Source: DATGSL01 sp964645585
GTDB lineage: Bacteria > Verrucomicrobiota > Verrucomicrobiia > Opitutales > T3Sed10-336
Direction of reading: 5' to 3'
NCBI GenBank assembly: GCA_964645585.1
Contig: CAZYAN010000009.1
Span: forward strand, 1 to 64,000
DNA length: 64,000 nt
The notes under the pieces are model-generated. The model did not search any database. It was not told the origin of the DNA and worked only from the letters and a program-made list of their open reading frames with translations. How positions within the stretch are numbered: position 1 is the first letter of the stretch; the number at the start of each line of letters is the position of its first letter. Positions 17,272 to 25,795 of the stretch are shown here, in pieces. Both the position numbers and the translations under genes were made by a program.

Positions 17272-19017
17272 TCAAAGCGGCCCGAGCGGGGACAGCAGGA
17301 TCACGAGGCCGACGATGATGCCGACAAACAAGAGCCACCAGAAGACGACATTCTTGTACCAAGGTCCGCCGAGCCCGTCGAAAATATTGAGGGCACGCCA
17401 ATTAAAAGTAATGTCGTCGCTGACTTTTTCAGCCGGCGGAGGCGGGGTCAGCAGGCTCACGGCAACACAGAGGATCGTGCAGAAAGTCCAGTTCACCATG
17501 GCCTGCATCGAATACGGTTCCAGCCAGCGGAAGTGACCGGGATCCATCTCTACATAGACCTTCATCGCGATCCCAAACAGAAAGCCAGCGAATACCGCCA
17601 CAGTTGCGCCCGCGGCGTTGATTCGCTTGAACAGGATTCCAAGCAGGAAGATCGATGCAAACGGCGGGGCGAAGAAAGCGTACAATGTCTGAATATAAAC
17701 GAATAAGCCACCTCCGATCGCGGAACCGATTTGCTCGATACTGTTCGCCAGCAAGATCGCGAGAATCATCACGACAACCGATGAAGCCACGCCGACCAAC
17801 ACGTAATGCCGCTCGGTTGCTTCCGGCTTGAGCATCCTTTTGTAGATGTCCAAGGTAAAGACCGTTGCCGTCGAATTGATCACGGAGTTCACCGTTGACT
17901 GGACCGCGCCGAACAGCGCCGCGAGGAAGAGCCCCGTCAGCCCGACCGGCACAAGCCCTTGGATCATGGAAATATAGCCTTTGTCAGCTTCGGGCCGGAT
18001 CTCTTCCCAAGGCAGCAGCATGATCTCGGGCCGCATCGCAAAGAAGATCAGACCGGGCAAAACCACGATCACCGGCATGAGAATCTTCAGGTAGCCGGCA
18101 AGGATGATTCCCATACGCGCGTGGTACATATCTTTCGCTCCGAGCACCCGCTGGATCATGAACTGGTTGATCACATTGTACCAGATGCTGACCGACAGAA
18201 AACCAAACAGGAGATTCGGCCACGGCGTCACGGTATGGGTAATCGGCTGAATCACCGAAAGCCGGTCGTAATCGTCGGTCCCGGCCAGCAATTGGGCGTT
18301 CTTTTCAACGGCATCCTTCCAGATGCCAAACTCAGCTTGATTCCGTTCGATCATGACCCGGAAACCGTCGATGATCGATCCTTCGTCGCCCGAAAGGGCG
18401 TCGAGCCCCAGCAGCGTGACAGTAAGTCCGCCCGCCAGCATGACGATCACGGTAAAAAAATCGGTCCAGGCAACCGACTTGAGACCGCCATAAACCGCCC
18501 ACGCTCCCGCCACCAGACCGAGCACCGCAATCGAAAAGAAGAGGTCCCACCCAAACAGCGCCTGTAACGCAAGGCCGCCGCCATAAAGCACCGCCGCCAG
18601 AAACGCGACGATGTTGCTGATGATCGTCACAATCGCGAAAAAAGTGCGGAGGGTAAAATTGAACCGGCGTTCGAGAAACTCCGGAACCGTGAATACTTTC
18701 GTCGCCAGCAAGAACGGAATGAAAAACCAGATCAGCAGCGTGAATGCCTGCACATTGCCCCACTCCGCCATCGCCACACTGATTCCGAAAACAAAGGCGG
18801 CGCCGACCATCCCCATAAAATGCTCGGTACTGATGTTCGAACCGATAAACGACGTTCCGACGACATACCAAGGGAGACCGCGGCCGGCTAAAAAATAATC
18901 CTCCGCCTTCTCCTTCTTCTTGCGCCCAACCCACATCCCGACGGCGCACAAACCTGCGATATACGCGGCGAATACCACGTAATCCCAAAAATGGAGGGAA
19001 AACCCTTCGAGCCTCAT
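17272..19017 (-). CDS. Sodium/solute symporter (SSS family, SGLT-like)
   Basis: A protein of about 581 residues with 13-14 membrane helices of the SSS/SGLT type. Visible family signatures include AEDYFLAGRGLPWYVVGTSFIGSNISTE across helix 1-2 (in two parts of the same conserved block), a GGLKSVAWTDFF segment and FVYIQTLYAFFAPPFASIFLLGI. It probably imports a sugar, disaccharide or sugar acid with Na+. ATG at 19017 starts just before the first helix; the in-frame extension to 19122 is hydrophilic and unlikely. It is convergent with the PL8 lyase (12 bases apart) and divergent from the aminotransferase. Import of lyase products is a reasonable inference. Confidence 0.9.
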   Translation of the reverse strand: MRLEGFSLHFWDYVVFAAYIAGLCAVGMWVGRKKKEKAEDYFLAGRGLPWYVVGTSFIGSNISTEHFMGMVGAAFVFGISVAMAEWGNVQAFTLLIWFFIPFLLATKVFTVPEFLERRFNFTLRTFFAIVTIISNIVAFLAAVLYGGGLALQALFGWDLFFSIAVLGLVAGAWAVYGGLKSVAWTDFFTVIVMLAGGLTVTLLGLDALSGDEGSIIDGFRVMIERNQAEFGIWKDAVEKNAQLLAGTDDYDRLSVIQPITHTVTPWPNLLFGFLSVSIWYNVINQFMIQRVLGAKDMYHARMGIILAGYLKILMPVIVVLPGLIFFAMRPEIMLLPWEEIRPEADKGYISMIQGLVPVGLTGLFLAALFGAVQSTVNSVINSTATVFTLDIYKRMLKPEATERHYVLVGVASSVVVMILAILLANSIEQIGSAIGGGLFVYIQTLYAFFAPPFASIFLLGILFKRINAAGATVAVFAGFLFGIAMKVYVEMDPGHFRWLEPYSMQAMVNWTFCTILCVAVSLLTPPPPAEKVSDDITFNWRALNIFDGLGGPWYKNVVFWWLLFVGIIVGLVILLSPLGPL

Positions 19018-19163
19018 AAAAATTCGATCAAGGAAAGAAGGCCGGAGCCGCGCCCATCCCCACAAGGCGCCGCAAGAACTCCAGTCGTCCGAAACTCTCC
19101 TGCTCAGGTGTTCTGGAGGCAAGGGGGCATTGTCGCGTTTTGCAAGCCATAAATTCCAGATTT

Positions 19164-19171
19164 TGTATACA
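19164..19171. promoter_or_regulatory. TGTATACA palindrome, possible GntR/FadR-type operator
   Basis: A perfect 8-base palindrome sits in the divergent region between the symporter and aminotransferase genes. Its core (GTATAC) resembles operators of FadR-subfamily GntR regulators that control sugar-acid genes. Only the core is symmetric, so this is tentative. Confidence 0.35.
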
Positions 19172-19228
19172 TTTCCAATTGATCTTTCGTCAAAGGCATG
19201 GCAGGGTTGAATCGATTTTCAATCAAAA

Positions 19229-20650
19229 ATGGCCATCGAAAATAACAATCTCACACAACAAAAAACAGCCGGATCCACCCGGGTAGTTCAGAATAACCAA
19301 CAATGGATTCCAGGGGGCGTCGTCTCCCTGAACCGCAAGGTCGAGCCGAACCTTTGCTTTTCACGGGGCCGCGGCAGCCGTGTGTGGGATGTCGATGGAA
19401 ACGAATACATTGACTACCAGGCCGCCTTCTCCGCCTACTTCCTTGGCCACAACGACCCGGACATCAATGCCGCGGTCCGCAAGGCGATTGATGAAGATCA
19501 CGTCCTGATGGGCGCCGGTCCGACGGAGCGGGAGGGCGAACTCGCCGAGCTTATTTGCCGACATGTTCCTTCGGTTGAGCGTGTCCAACTTACCAATACC
19601 GGCTCCGAGGCAACCTACCACGCAATACGGATTGCACGGGCTCACACTGGCCATGACGACATCATCATCGTCCAAGGCGGTTACAACGGCTGGCACAACG
19701 ATGTTGCCGCCAACGTCATCAGCAGCCTTGACGCGGTCGGTCCGCGCGTTTCCCCGGGCGAGTATCCGTTTGACGCGATTTCGGCTGGCATTCCCGATGT
19801 CCAGAAGCGGTATGTTCACGTCGTCAATTACAACGACCTCGACTCGGTGCGCCACGTCCTGCGGCGCCACAGGATCGCCTGCATGATTCTCGAGCCGGTC
19901 CTGCAGAACATCGGGATCGTCCATCCGCAACGCGGTTACCTGCAAGGTTTGCGCAAGCTGGCCGATGAATTTGGATTTCTCCTGATCTTCGACGAAGTTA
20001 AAACCGGCTTTCGCCACGCTCTTGGCGGATACCAGAGTCTCTGCGGCGTCCAGCCGGATCTCTGCACGTTCGGAAAAGCGATCGCTAACGGCTATCCAAT
20101 CGGCGTGATCGGCGGCCGCGCGGATCTGATGGACTATTTCGCTCACCGCGATCCCCAAAAGCGAGTGTTGATCGCCGGCACCTACAATGCCCATCCAATC
20201 GCTCTCGCCGCCGCGATTGCGACGATCACAAAGCTGGCAGAAACCGACTCCCCAACGGTCTACACGCACACCTCAGAACTGGGGAAAATGCTCGAAGACG
20301 GGGTCAATTCGATCCTGAGCAAATATGATCGCCCCTTCCATTTTGCGCGCCAAGGATCAGCCTTCTGTCTCTATTTCATGGACCGTGCCCCGCGCGATTT
20401 CCACGACATCGCTGAAAACCACGACTTCGCCTTCGACGCGACGCTGCGGCGTGCCTTGATTGAGGAGGGAATCTACCAGTTCCCTCTTCCAATTAAACAG
20501 GGAAGCATCTCCTACGCCCATACCAAGAGCGACATCGAAGTCACCTTGGAGAAGCTGGAAGCCGTCCTTGCTCGACTTGAGCAACCAACTGCTGGAAGAG
20601 CTGGACAGAAGACGGTCCAGCCCTCCCGCACGGCGTCCATTTCCAAGTGA
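19229..20650 (+). CDS. Class III PLP-dependent aminotransferase (glutamate-1-semialdehyde aminomutase-like)
   Basis: A 473-residue fold-type I PLP enzyme. Signatures: WDVDGNEYIDYQAAFSAY, LTNTGSEATYHAIRIAR (phosphate binding), GGYNGWHND, LIFDEVKTGFR with Asp255, and the Schiff-base Lys283 in TFGKAIANGYP. It is closest in style to the glutamate-1-semialdehyde 2,1-aminomutase group, but haem synthesis genes are absent nearby, so it more likely transfers an amino group on a sugar, amino acid or specialised metabolite. The following radical SAM and membrane genes run in the same direction after a 195-base gap, so a shared pathway is possible but not shown. Confidence 0.88.
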   Translation: MAIENNNLTQQKTAGSTRVVQNNQQWIPGGVVSLNRKVEPNLCFSRGRGSRVWDVDGNEYIDYQAAFSAYFLGHNDPDINAAVRKAIDEDHVLMGAGPTEREGELAELICRHVPSVERVQLTNTGSEATYHAIRIARAHTGHDDIIIVQGGYNGWHNDVAANVISSLDAVGPRVSPGEYPFDAISAGIPDVQKRYVHVVNYNDLDSVRHVLRRHRIACMILEPVLQNIGIVHPQRGYLQGLRKLADEFGFLLIFDEVKTGFRHALGGYQSLCGVQPDLCTFGKAIANGYPIGVIGGRADLMDYFAHRDPQKRVLIAGTYNAHPIALAAAIATITKLAETDSPTVYTHTSELGKMLEDGVNSILSKYDRPFHFARQGSAFCLYFMDRAPRDFHDIAENHDFAFDATLRRALIEEGIYQFPLPIKQGSISYAHTKSDIEVTLEKLEAVLARLEQPTAGRAGQKTVQPSRTASISK

Positions 20651-20813
20651 CAGGCCGCACTGATCGTCAGCGCATCACGCTGGAAGCAGCGGGAACATCG
20701 GACCAGCGACGACGTTTCACCTCCAGCTGGCTGCTATTCGTTAATCTCGCCCGCTTGCCTGAGTTGACCAGCATGCGGGCGACCCGTTCTCTCTGGCGCT
20801 CCGATTTTTGTAG

Positions 20814-20844
20814 CCTCCATTTTCCTCGTGAACGAGGATGGAGG
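20814..20844 (+). promoter_or_regulatory. Hairpin covering the ribosome-binding region of the radical SAM gene
   Basis: CCTCCAT (20814-20820) pairs with ATGGAGG (20838-20844), and CCTCG (20824-20828) with CGAGG (20833-20837), around a TGAA loop with a small TTT bulge. Both purine-rich SD candidates (GAGG and GGAGG) are in the 3' arm, which ends one base before the ATG at 20846. If formed in the mRNA it would hide the ribosome-binding site. No U tract follows, so it is not a terminator. Confidence 0.65.
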
Positions 20845-20845
20845 A

Positions 20846-22186
20846 ATGAGGGTCAGGCGAATCCTATTCCTGGCGATGAGCGGCGTGCGGATTTACAACA
20901 AACGCCTTCTCGACTTGGGATTGACTCTGCCCGGTTTTGTCGAGCGCGGCAAAACGATCGCCGGGCTTCCCAGTCTCGGCCTGCTCACCTTAGCCGCCCA
21001 CACACCTGCGGATTGGGAGATTGCCTACCAAGAGTTGGACGACCTTCCAGCGGATGCAGGAATTCAGATCGCGCAAGAGGGGTTTTCCATTGTCGCCATC
21101 TCGGCGTTGACCGCTCGCGTTCAGGATGCCTACCGTCTAGCCGACCAGCTTCGGAAAGCTGGAATTACTGTGATAATCGGTGGTCTCCACGCCAGTGCGC
21201 TGCCTGGTGAAGCCGCCGCCCATGCCGACATTGTAGTCCGCGGAGAGGGAGAGCTTGTTTGGAAACAGGTCTTGGCGGATTGGGAGGCGGGGCGGGCTCG
21301 CCGGATCTACGACGCCCGCTTGTTCAATGATCGCACCGATCCTTTTCGATCGCCGGAACTCCCGATCCCTCGGTACGATTTGCTGGACCTGGGACAATAT
21401 AATCGAATCACGTTGCAAACCACACGAGGCTGCCCGCTCGATTGCTCATTCTGTGCCGCTTCCAGATTGATCAGCCCCTACCGAAAAAAGCCCCCGGCAC
21501 AGATCCGGCGCGAACTGGAGGCCATCCTCGATCGCTGGAACCGCCCCTTCATTGAGCTCGCCGATGACAACACCTTCGTAGACAAAGCCTGGAGCCGTCA
21601 GTTGGTTGAGGTCTTCACCGATTATCCGATCAAGTGGTTTACGGAAACGGACATCTCGCTCGCGGATGACCGAAAACTTCTCGAACAGCTCAGTACATCC
21701 GGCTGTGCTCAGGTTTTAATCGGACTGGAATCAGCCAACGCCGCATCCCTCAACTCTCTGGATACCCGCCATTGGAAAGCCCGGCGATCCCAAAACGTAC
21801 GCGATCGTATTCGTATTATTCAGAATCACGGAATTACCGTGAATGGATGCTTTGTCGTCGGGTTTGAAGAGGACGATATGAACGGCTTCAGCCAAACACT
21901 CGATTATATCGATTCACTGGAGCTCGCGGAGGTGCAAGTTACCGTTCTCACTCCGTTCCCCGGAACGCGGCTCAGACAGCAACTGGAATACGAGAACCGT
22001 ATTCTGCCGACGGTAACATGGAGCCACTATACGCTTTTCGATGTCACCTACCGCCCGGCTCGCCTGAGCGTCTCTGAATTGGAAGCCGGCTTTGCCTGGC
22101 TGATCTCAGAAGTTTACTCCAAGCAAAGGGTTCGTCATCGTCAATCGATCATCAAAGACTGCTTAGCCGCCCGCACTCCATCATGA
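20846..22186 (+). CDS. B12-binding-domain radical SAM protein
   Basis: A 446-residue protein with an N-terminal cobalamin-binding-type Rossmann domain (about 1-150; VIIGGLHASALP and VVRGEGE) and a radical SAM domain whose [4Fe-4S] ligands are C196, C200 and C203 in RGCPLDCSFC. Related families include methyltransferases, cyclases and ring-forming enzymes such as BchE; the reaction here is unknown. ATG at 20846 is preferred to the in-frame GTG at 20828, since it has a GAGG element eight bases upstream and begins directly with MRVRRILFLAMSG. The stop overlaps the start of the membrane protein gene by four bases (ATGA), so these two are probably made together. Confidence 0.88.
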   Translation: MRVRRILFLAMSGVRIYNKRLLDLGLTLPGFVERGKTIAGLPSLGLLTLAAHTPADWEIAYQELDDLPADAGIQIAQEGFSIVAISALTARVQDAYRLADQLRKAGITVIIGGLHASALPGEAAAHADIVVRGEGELVWKQVLADWEAGRARRIYDARLFNDRTDPFRSPELPIPRYDLLDLGQYNRITLQTTRGCPLDCSFCAASRLISPYRKKPPAQIRRELEAILDRWNRPFIELADDNTFVDKAWSRQLVEVFTDYPIKWFTETDISLADDRKLLEQLSTSGCAQVLIGLESANAASLNSLDTRHWKARRSQNVRDRIRIIQNHGITVNGCFVVGFEEDDMNGFSQTLDYIDSLELAEVQVTVLTPFPGTRLRQQLEYENRILPTVTWSHYTLFDVTYRPARLSVSELEAGFAWLISEVYSKQRVRHRQSIIKDCLAARTPS

Positions 22187-22893
22187 ACGACCGTCAGCCT
22201 GCCCGCACCGTTTTCTTTAGCTTGTGGATGCGCCTTCTCTTTTTCCGGGCATCGCGTGAGGATTACAACACCCTGCGCCGCGGTCATTTTTGGGCGGGCC
22301 TTTTGATCACCTGGCTGGTCGGAATTGGCCGCTATTGGGACGATCCCCGCGCCGAGCCGCTGCAAATTCTCGGGGCCGGGTCAGTGATTTATATCTTCGT
22401 GCTCGCCGCGATTCTTTGGATCATTTTTAAGCCCGCGGCCCCAAAGCAGTTTTCCTATCTCCATATCCTGACGTTCATCGCCCTGACGTCGCCCCCCGCT
22501 GTCATTTATGCAATTCCAATCGAAAAGTGGGCGGATCTGGCAACGGCAAATAAGCTCAATCTGATTTCACTCGGAATCGTCGCGACGTGGCGCGTCGGTC
22601 TCCTGTTCCACTACTTGACCGTCCATGGTCGGCTCGATGGTCTGCGAACGTTTATCTGCGGCACGATGCCGCTCGCTGTGATCTTCGTAGCTTTACTTTC
22701 CCTGAACCTGCATCACGTGGTTTTCGATATCATGGGAGGAATCCGCGAAGCCGACTCCAGCTCCCAAGACGCCGCCTACGCAATCCTGTTCTCCCTGTCC
22801 GTCCTCGCAATTCCCCTTTCAGGTTTATCGACGCTGCTCTGGCTCCTGATGCTTTTCAGCCGTCCTAAAGAATCGGATACAAAACGGGGGTGA
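22183..22893 (+). CDS. Polytopic membrane protein of unknown function
   Basis: A 236-residue protein with about six hydrophobic helices (for example AGLLITWLVGIG, VIYIFVLAAILWIIF, MPLAVIFVALLSL and AYAILFSLSVLAIPLSG). It looks loosely like Yip1-type small membrane proteins, but I see no diagnostic motif. Its ATG overlaps the stop of the radical SAM gene, so translational coupling is expected. Transport, or membrane anchoring for the radical SAM product, are both possible. Confidence 0.75.
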   Translation: MNDRQPARTVFFSLWMRLLFFRASREDYNTLRRGHFWAGLLITWLVGIGRYWDDPRAEPLQILGAGSVIYIFVLAAILWIIFKPAAPKQFSYLHILTFIALTSPPAVIYAIPIEKWADLATANKLNLISLGIVATWRVGLLFHYLTVHGRLDGLRTFICGTMPLAVIFVALLSLNLHHVVFDIMGGIREADSSSQDAAYAILFSLSVLAIPLSGLSTLLWLLMLFSRPKESDTKRG

Positions 22894-22903
22894 AGGAACC
22901 CCC
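22879..22903 (-). terminator. Hairpin followed by a short T run, end of the four-gene giant operon
   Basis: On the minus strand GGGGGT and ACCCCC pair around a six-base loop and are followed by GTTTTGT. It lies 25 bases after the stop of the last operon gene, and on the plus strand it overlaps the stop codon of the membrane protein gene. The stem is short, so this is moderate evidence. Confidence 0.5.
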
Positions 22904-22927
22904 ATCCCCTGATGCACGTGACCTGGT

Positions 22928-24838
22928 CTACCGCTGCACGACTCGTAACCGGATAAACCGGCGGTCGGAGGCGTTGAAACTCGTCCGGTCGCGGACCGTT
23001 ACCGTTTCGCTGTCGCCCGCATCGATCACACTGACAACTTCCGTGTAGTCCGACCCCGAGAACCAGTCGGCCAGATTCCGCGAAACTTCGACGATGTAAT
23101 CCATGTCGTCCCGGTCCTTCGGTCGGTTAAACGTCAACGATACGTAGCGTTCATTATCGATCTCGACCTCTCCGTAAGCTGGAAGCAAATGCCGCTGATA
23201 GACATCCGGCTCCAAACCGAGCGCATAACGGAGGAGATTCGGAATTCCGTCGACCGGCGATGGCGCACCGGGCGCGTATGCCGACAGATCGCCGCTCAAG
23301 CCGCCGCCTTTCGCAATCTGCTCGCCCTGCCAGCCGGCAAACGTCGGCGAACCTGTTACCCGCAGACGCATGAATCGCTTCGATGCTTCCTCCATCGGGG
23401 TCAAATCCCGCACGGTCACGTCTTCCCAAGCTCCCGCGTCCTCCACTCGTACAATCTCTGTGTACTCCGGTCCCGACTGCCAGTCCGCCAATCCACTGCC
23501 GACTTCCGCCAGGTAATTCAAATCCGTCGCACCCTTAGCTCGGCGATACCGCACGGTCAGGTAGCGTTTGCCATCTTCGAAAACTTCCGACCCGGCCGCG
23601 GGCAAACCCCGCGGAGATGGATTCGCCCCATTCAAATAGAACGCGTACCGCAACAGGTTCGGCACCCCCCGTCCACCAGGGTCCGCGCCCGGACCTCCGA
23701 TTTCCGGATTCTCCCGGTCCGCTTCATCCGGATAGTTGGCCAATTGCCAAAAACTGTAGGCCGTTGAAACGGTAAAGATTCCGCTCGCCCCTTCCCGCCC
23801 CTCGGCATCCTGAGCCAAAAGCTCATGCTCGCCCGGATCGGTCACAGCAACCAAATACGACGCCAGGACTCCTCCTTCAAACGGCGTCGTCGTCCCGCCT
23901 CCCGAAGCCAAATTTCCGGTGGCGCTCAAATCGACGGATTCATCAAAACTCGGCACCGTCCGCCCTAAACTGTCAACCGCGCGAATCGTCACCGTAAAGG
24001 GAACACCGACGGTCTGCGGCCCGACCGCATCAAACGCGAATCCAGCGACAGTCACCGGTTCATCATCCAGACCGAATACGAACACCTCCGCATTCGCCAC
24101 TTCGAAGACACCGCTGAATGTCAGGGTTGTCTCCGCCGCCGGCCGCGAGTCGGGACTGCCGAACAGCGTCAGCGTATAGGTGTTCTCCCCGCTCAAGCCG
24201 CCCGTCGTGCTCCCGTCAGCACTCACCAGATCGTCCAGGTTGAAAAACGCCTGATTCGGACCAGCCCCGTCGCCAATCACCGCGGCAAGTCCGTACGGCG
24301 ACGATGGCGTCTTCAGCAACAGCGCTCGCCCCGCCAGATCGTCCCTCGAAAACTCGACGAGCAATTGTCGCGATCCCGCCACAAACCCGGTCTTGTCCGT
24401 GGTCCGTACCGAAGGCAATGGTGCCGCATCCGGCAATATCCGTCCCGGTCCCGGCACCGCAAGCGGGGTCTCGTTCACCTGAAAATAATAGGTTGTCCCC
24501 GGCTCGCACCCGCTCACCCGCACGAGCATCGACCCGCTCTCTGCCATCCCTTGTTCCAGCGATCGCCGCACACCGCGAGCAATGTATCCTTCCGGCAAAT
24601 ACAAATCACCCGTATGCAGCGGAAATGCCTCAATCCGCAAATTGCCGGTGATCTCTATACTTCCACCCTCGTCCGAAAAAACGGAGATCCCCGGCGTCGC
24701 CGCACTCGGTGCCTGCCACAAAACGGAAAATCCATCCGGACTGACCTGCACTACGTGCGGTTCCTCGCCATAAACAGCAACCGCGGCAATCGTCGCCAGC
24801 CAAACCGGAAGCAGCCATCTTCCAAAAGTTCTTCTCAT
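22928..24838 (-). CDS. Exported repeat protein, last gene of the giant operon
   Basis: A 636-residue protein with a signal peptide (core LLPVWLATIAAVAVYG). The N-terminal half holds fibronectin/Ig-like strands (PDGFSVLWQAPS, FQVNETPL, VPFTVTIRAVDSLGR). The C-terminal half has two copies of a module of about 110 residues: GVPNLLRYAFYLNGANP or GIPNLLRYALGLEP, then a strand such as YLTVRYRRAKGATDLNY, then LADW, and ending FMRLRV or FIRLRV. This module is typical of verrucomicrobial secreted proteins. ATG at 24838 has a well placed GAGGTGA ribosome-binding site that overlaps the upstream stop codon; GTG at 24847 is less likely. No enzyme motif is seen. Confidence 0.85.
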   Translation of the reverse strand: MRRTFGRWLLPVWLATIAAVAVYGEEPHVVQVSPDGFSVLWQAPSAATPGISVFSDEGGSIEITGNLRIEAFPLHTGDLYLPEGYIARGVRRSLEQGMAESGSMLVRVSGCEPGTTYYFQVNETPLAVPGPGRILPDAAPLPSVRTTDKTGFVAGSRQLLVEFSRDDLAGRALLLKTPSSPYGLAAVIGDGAGPNQAFFNLDDLVSADGSTTGGLSGENTYTLTLFGSPDSRPAAETTLTFSGVFEVANAEVFVFGLDDEPVTVAGFAFDAVGPQTVGVPFTVTIRAVDSLGRTVPSFDESVDLSATGNLASGGGTTTPFEGGVLASYLVAVTDPGEHELLAQDAEGREGASGIFTVSTAYSFWQLANYPDEADRENPEIGGPGADPGGRGVPNLLRYAFYLNGANPSPRGLPAAGSEVFEDGKRYLTVRYRRAKGATDLNYLAEVGSGLADWQSGPEYTEIVRVEDAGAWEDVTVRDLTPMEEASKRFMRLRVTGSPTFAGWQGEQIAKGGGLSGDLSAYAPGAPSPVDGIPNLLRYALGLEPDVYQRHLLPAYGEVEIDNERYVSLTFNRPKDRDDMDYIVEVSRNLADWFSGSDYTEVVSVIDAGDSETVTVRDRTSFNASDRRFIRLRVVQR

Positions 24839-24843
24839 AACTT

Positions 24844-25782
24844 TCACCTCAGGGATTCACTTCCGCCCAGAACCTCGGCCTCCAACAAATCCAGCTCCGC
24901 CTGGAGGTCCGCGTCGTCACCGAGTCGCCGGTAAAACGAACCGCCCCAGCGGCCGGTTCCCGAACGGCCCCCGTGACGCAGAATCTCCTCGCCTCCAGCC
25001 AGAATCACGACACGTCGATTGCCCGACGCCCGGATCAGTTCCGCCATCCGCTCCGCTCGGCCGTCACCGCTGTCAATCAAAACCAGCAATCCGTCCTCGG
25101 GCCCAATTCCTTCGAGCGCACCGAGGCTTGTCGGTTTCGCGGCGGTCTCTCCGGCCGGGCCGTCCGCGAAAGCCACCCGGCGAACTTCCGGCTTCGGAAC
25201 ATCCAGAACGCGTGCCTCCGGGAACACCGACCGGAGATCAGTCAATTCCGGCAAACTTGACGCGACCCGGACCGGTCCCGGTTCGCTCGCCGGCTCACTC
25301 ACCGGGGGTGCCTCGCGCAAATCCACCAGCACCGCCTCTCGCTGCGCCTTCGCCAACTGCTGGTACGTAATATACGGAAGGTGCTCGACCGTCATTCCCG
25401 CCGGGCGAGTCGTCGGCAGCGCGGCCGATTCCCATGCCGCAATTCCGCCCGCCAACACGCGTGCGCGGATTCCTTCCTTTTGGTCCAGCAGCAGCATCGC
25501 CCCTTCACCCGAAACTCGCCCGAGCCCGTCTCCGTACACCACCACTTCGCCGAGCGGAGGCAGGCCGCGGCGCGCGATCGCCGGCAATGCCACGTGAATC
25601 GCCCCCGGCAAATGCCCTTCCGCGTACTCACGCTCGGTCCGCGCATCGATCAGCGTCAGCTTGTTCCCTTCTTCGAGCTCCCGGGCCAAATCGGCCGCCG
25701 TCACCATTCCCGCACCGTAACCATTCGCTCCGGCCGCAGCGATGCCGGCCGCCATCCAGATCCAAATTCTTTTCACAACCAT
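24844..25782 (-). CDS. Exported tandem rhodanese-fold protein lacking the catalytic cysteine
   Basis: A 312-residue protein with a signal peptide (residues 1-24). The first rhodanese domain (about 27-120) has LIDARTEREYAEGHLPGAI, and the active-site loop VVYGDGLGR, where the usual Cys is Gly84; AGGIAAWE follows. A second degenerate domain (about 135-290) contains VLVDLREA and IDSGDGRAERMAELI. The whole protein has no cysteine, so sulfur transfer is impossible and a binding or structural role is likely. The start has an AGAGG site upstream and lies 13 bases after the propeller gene; the end is joined to the next gene through its ribosome-binding site. Confidence 0.82.
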   Translation of the reverse strand: MVVKRIWIWMAAGIAAAGANGYGAGMVTAADLARELEEGNKLTLIDARTEREYAEGHLPGAIHVALPAIARRGLPPLGEVVVYGDGLGRVSGEGAMLLLDQKEGIRARVLAGGIAAWESAALPTTRPAGMTVEHLPYITYQQLAKAQREAVLVDLREAPPVSEPASEPGPVRVASSLPELTDLRSVFPEARVLDVPKPEVRRVAFADGPAGETAAKPTSLGALEGIGPEDGLLVLIDSGDGRAERMAELIRASGNRRVVILAGGEEILRHGGRSGTGRWGGSFYRRLGDDADLQAELDLLEAEVLGGSESLR

Positions 25783-25795
25783 GTCGCGAAACCTC

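Noticed and set aside
20647..21210. Open frame overlapping the start of the radical SAM gene
   Set aside because: It is out of frame with the radical SAM domain, basic and Ser/Arg rich, with no domain.
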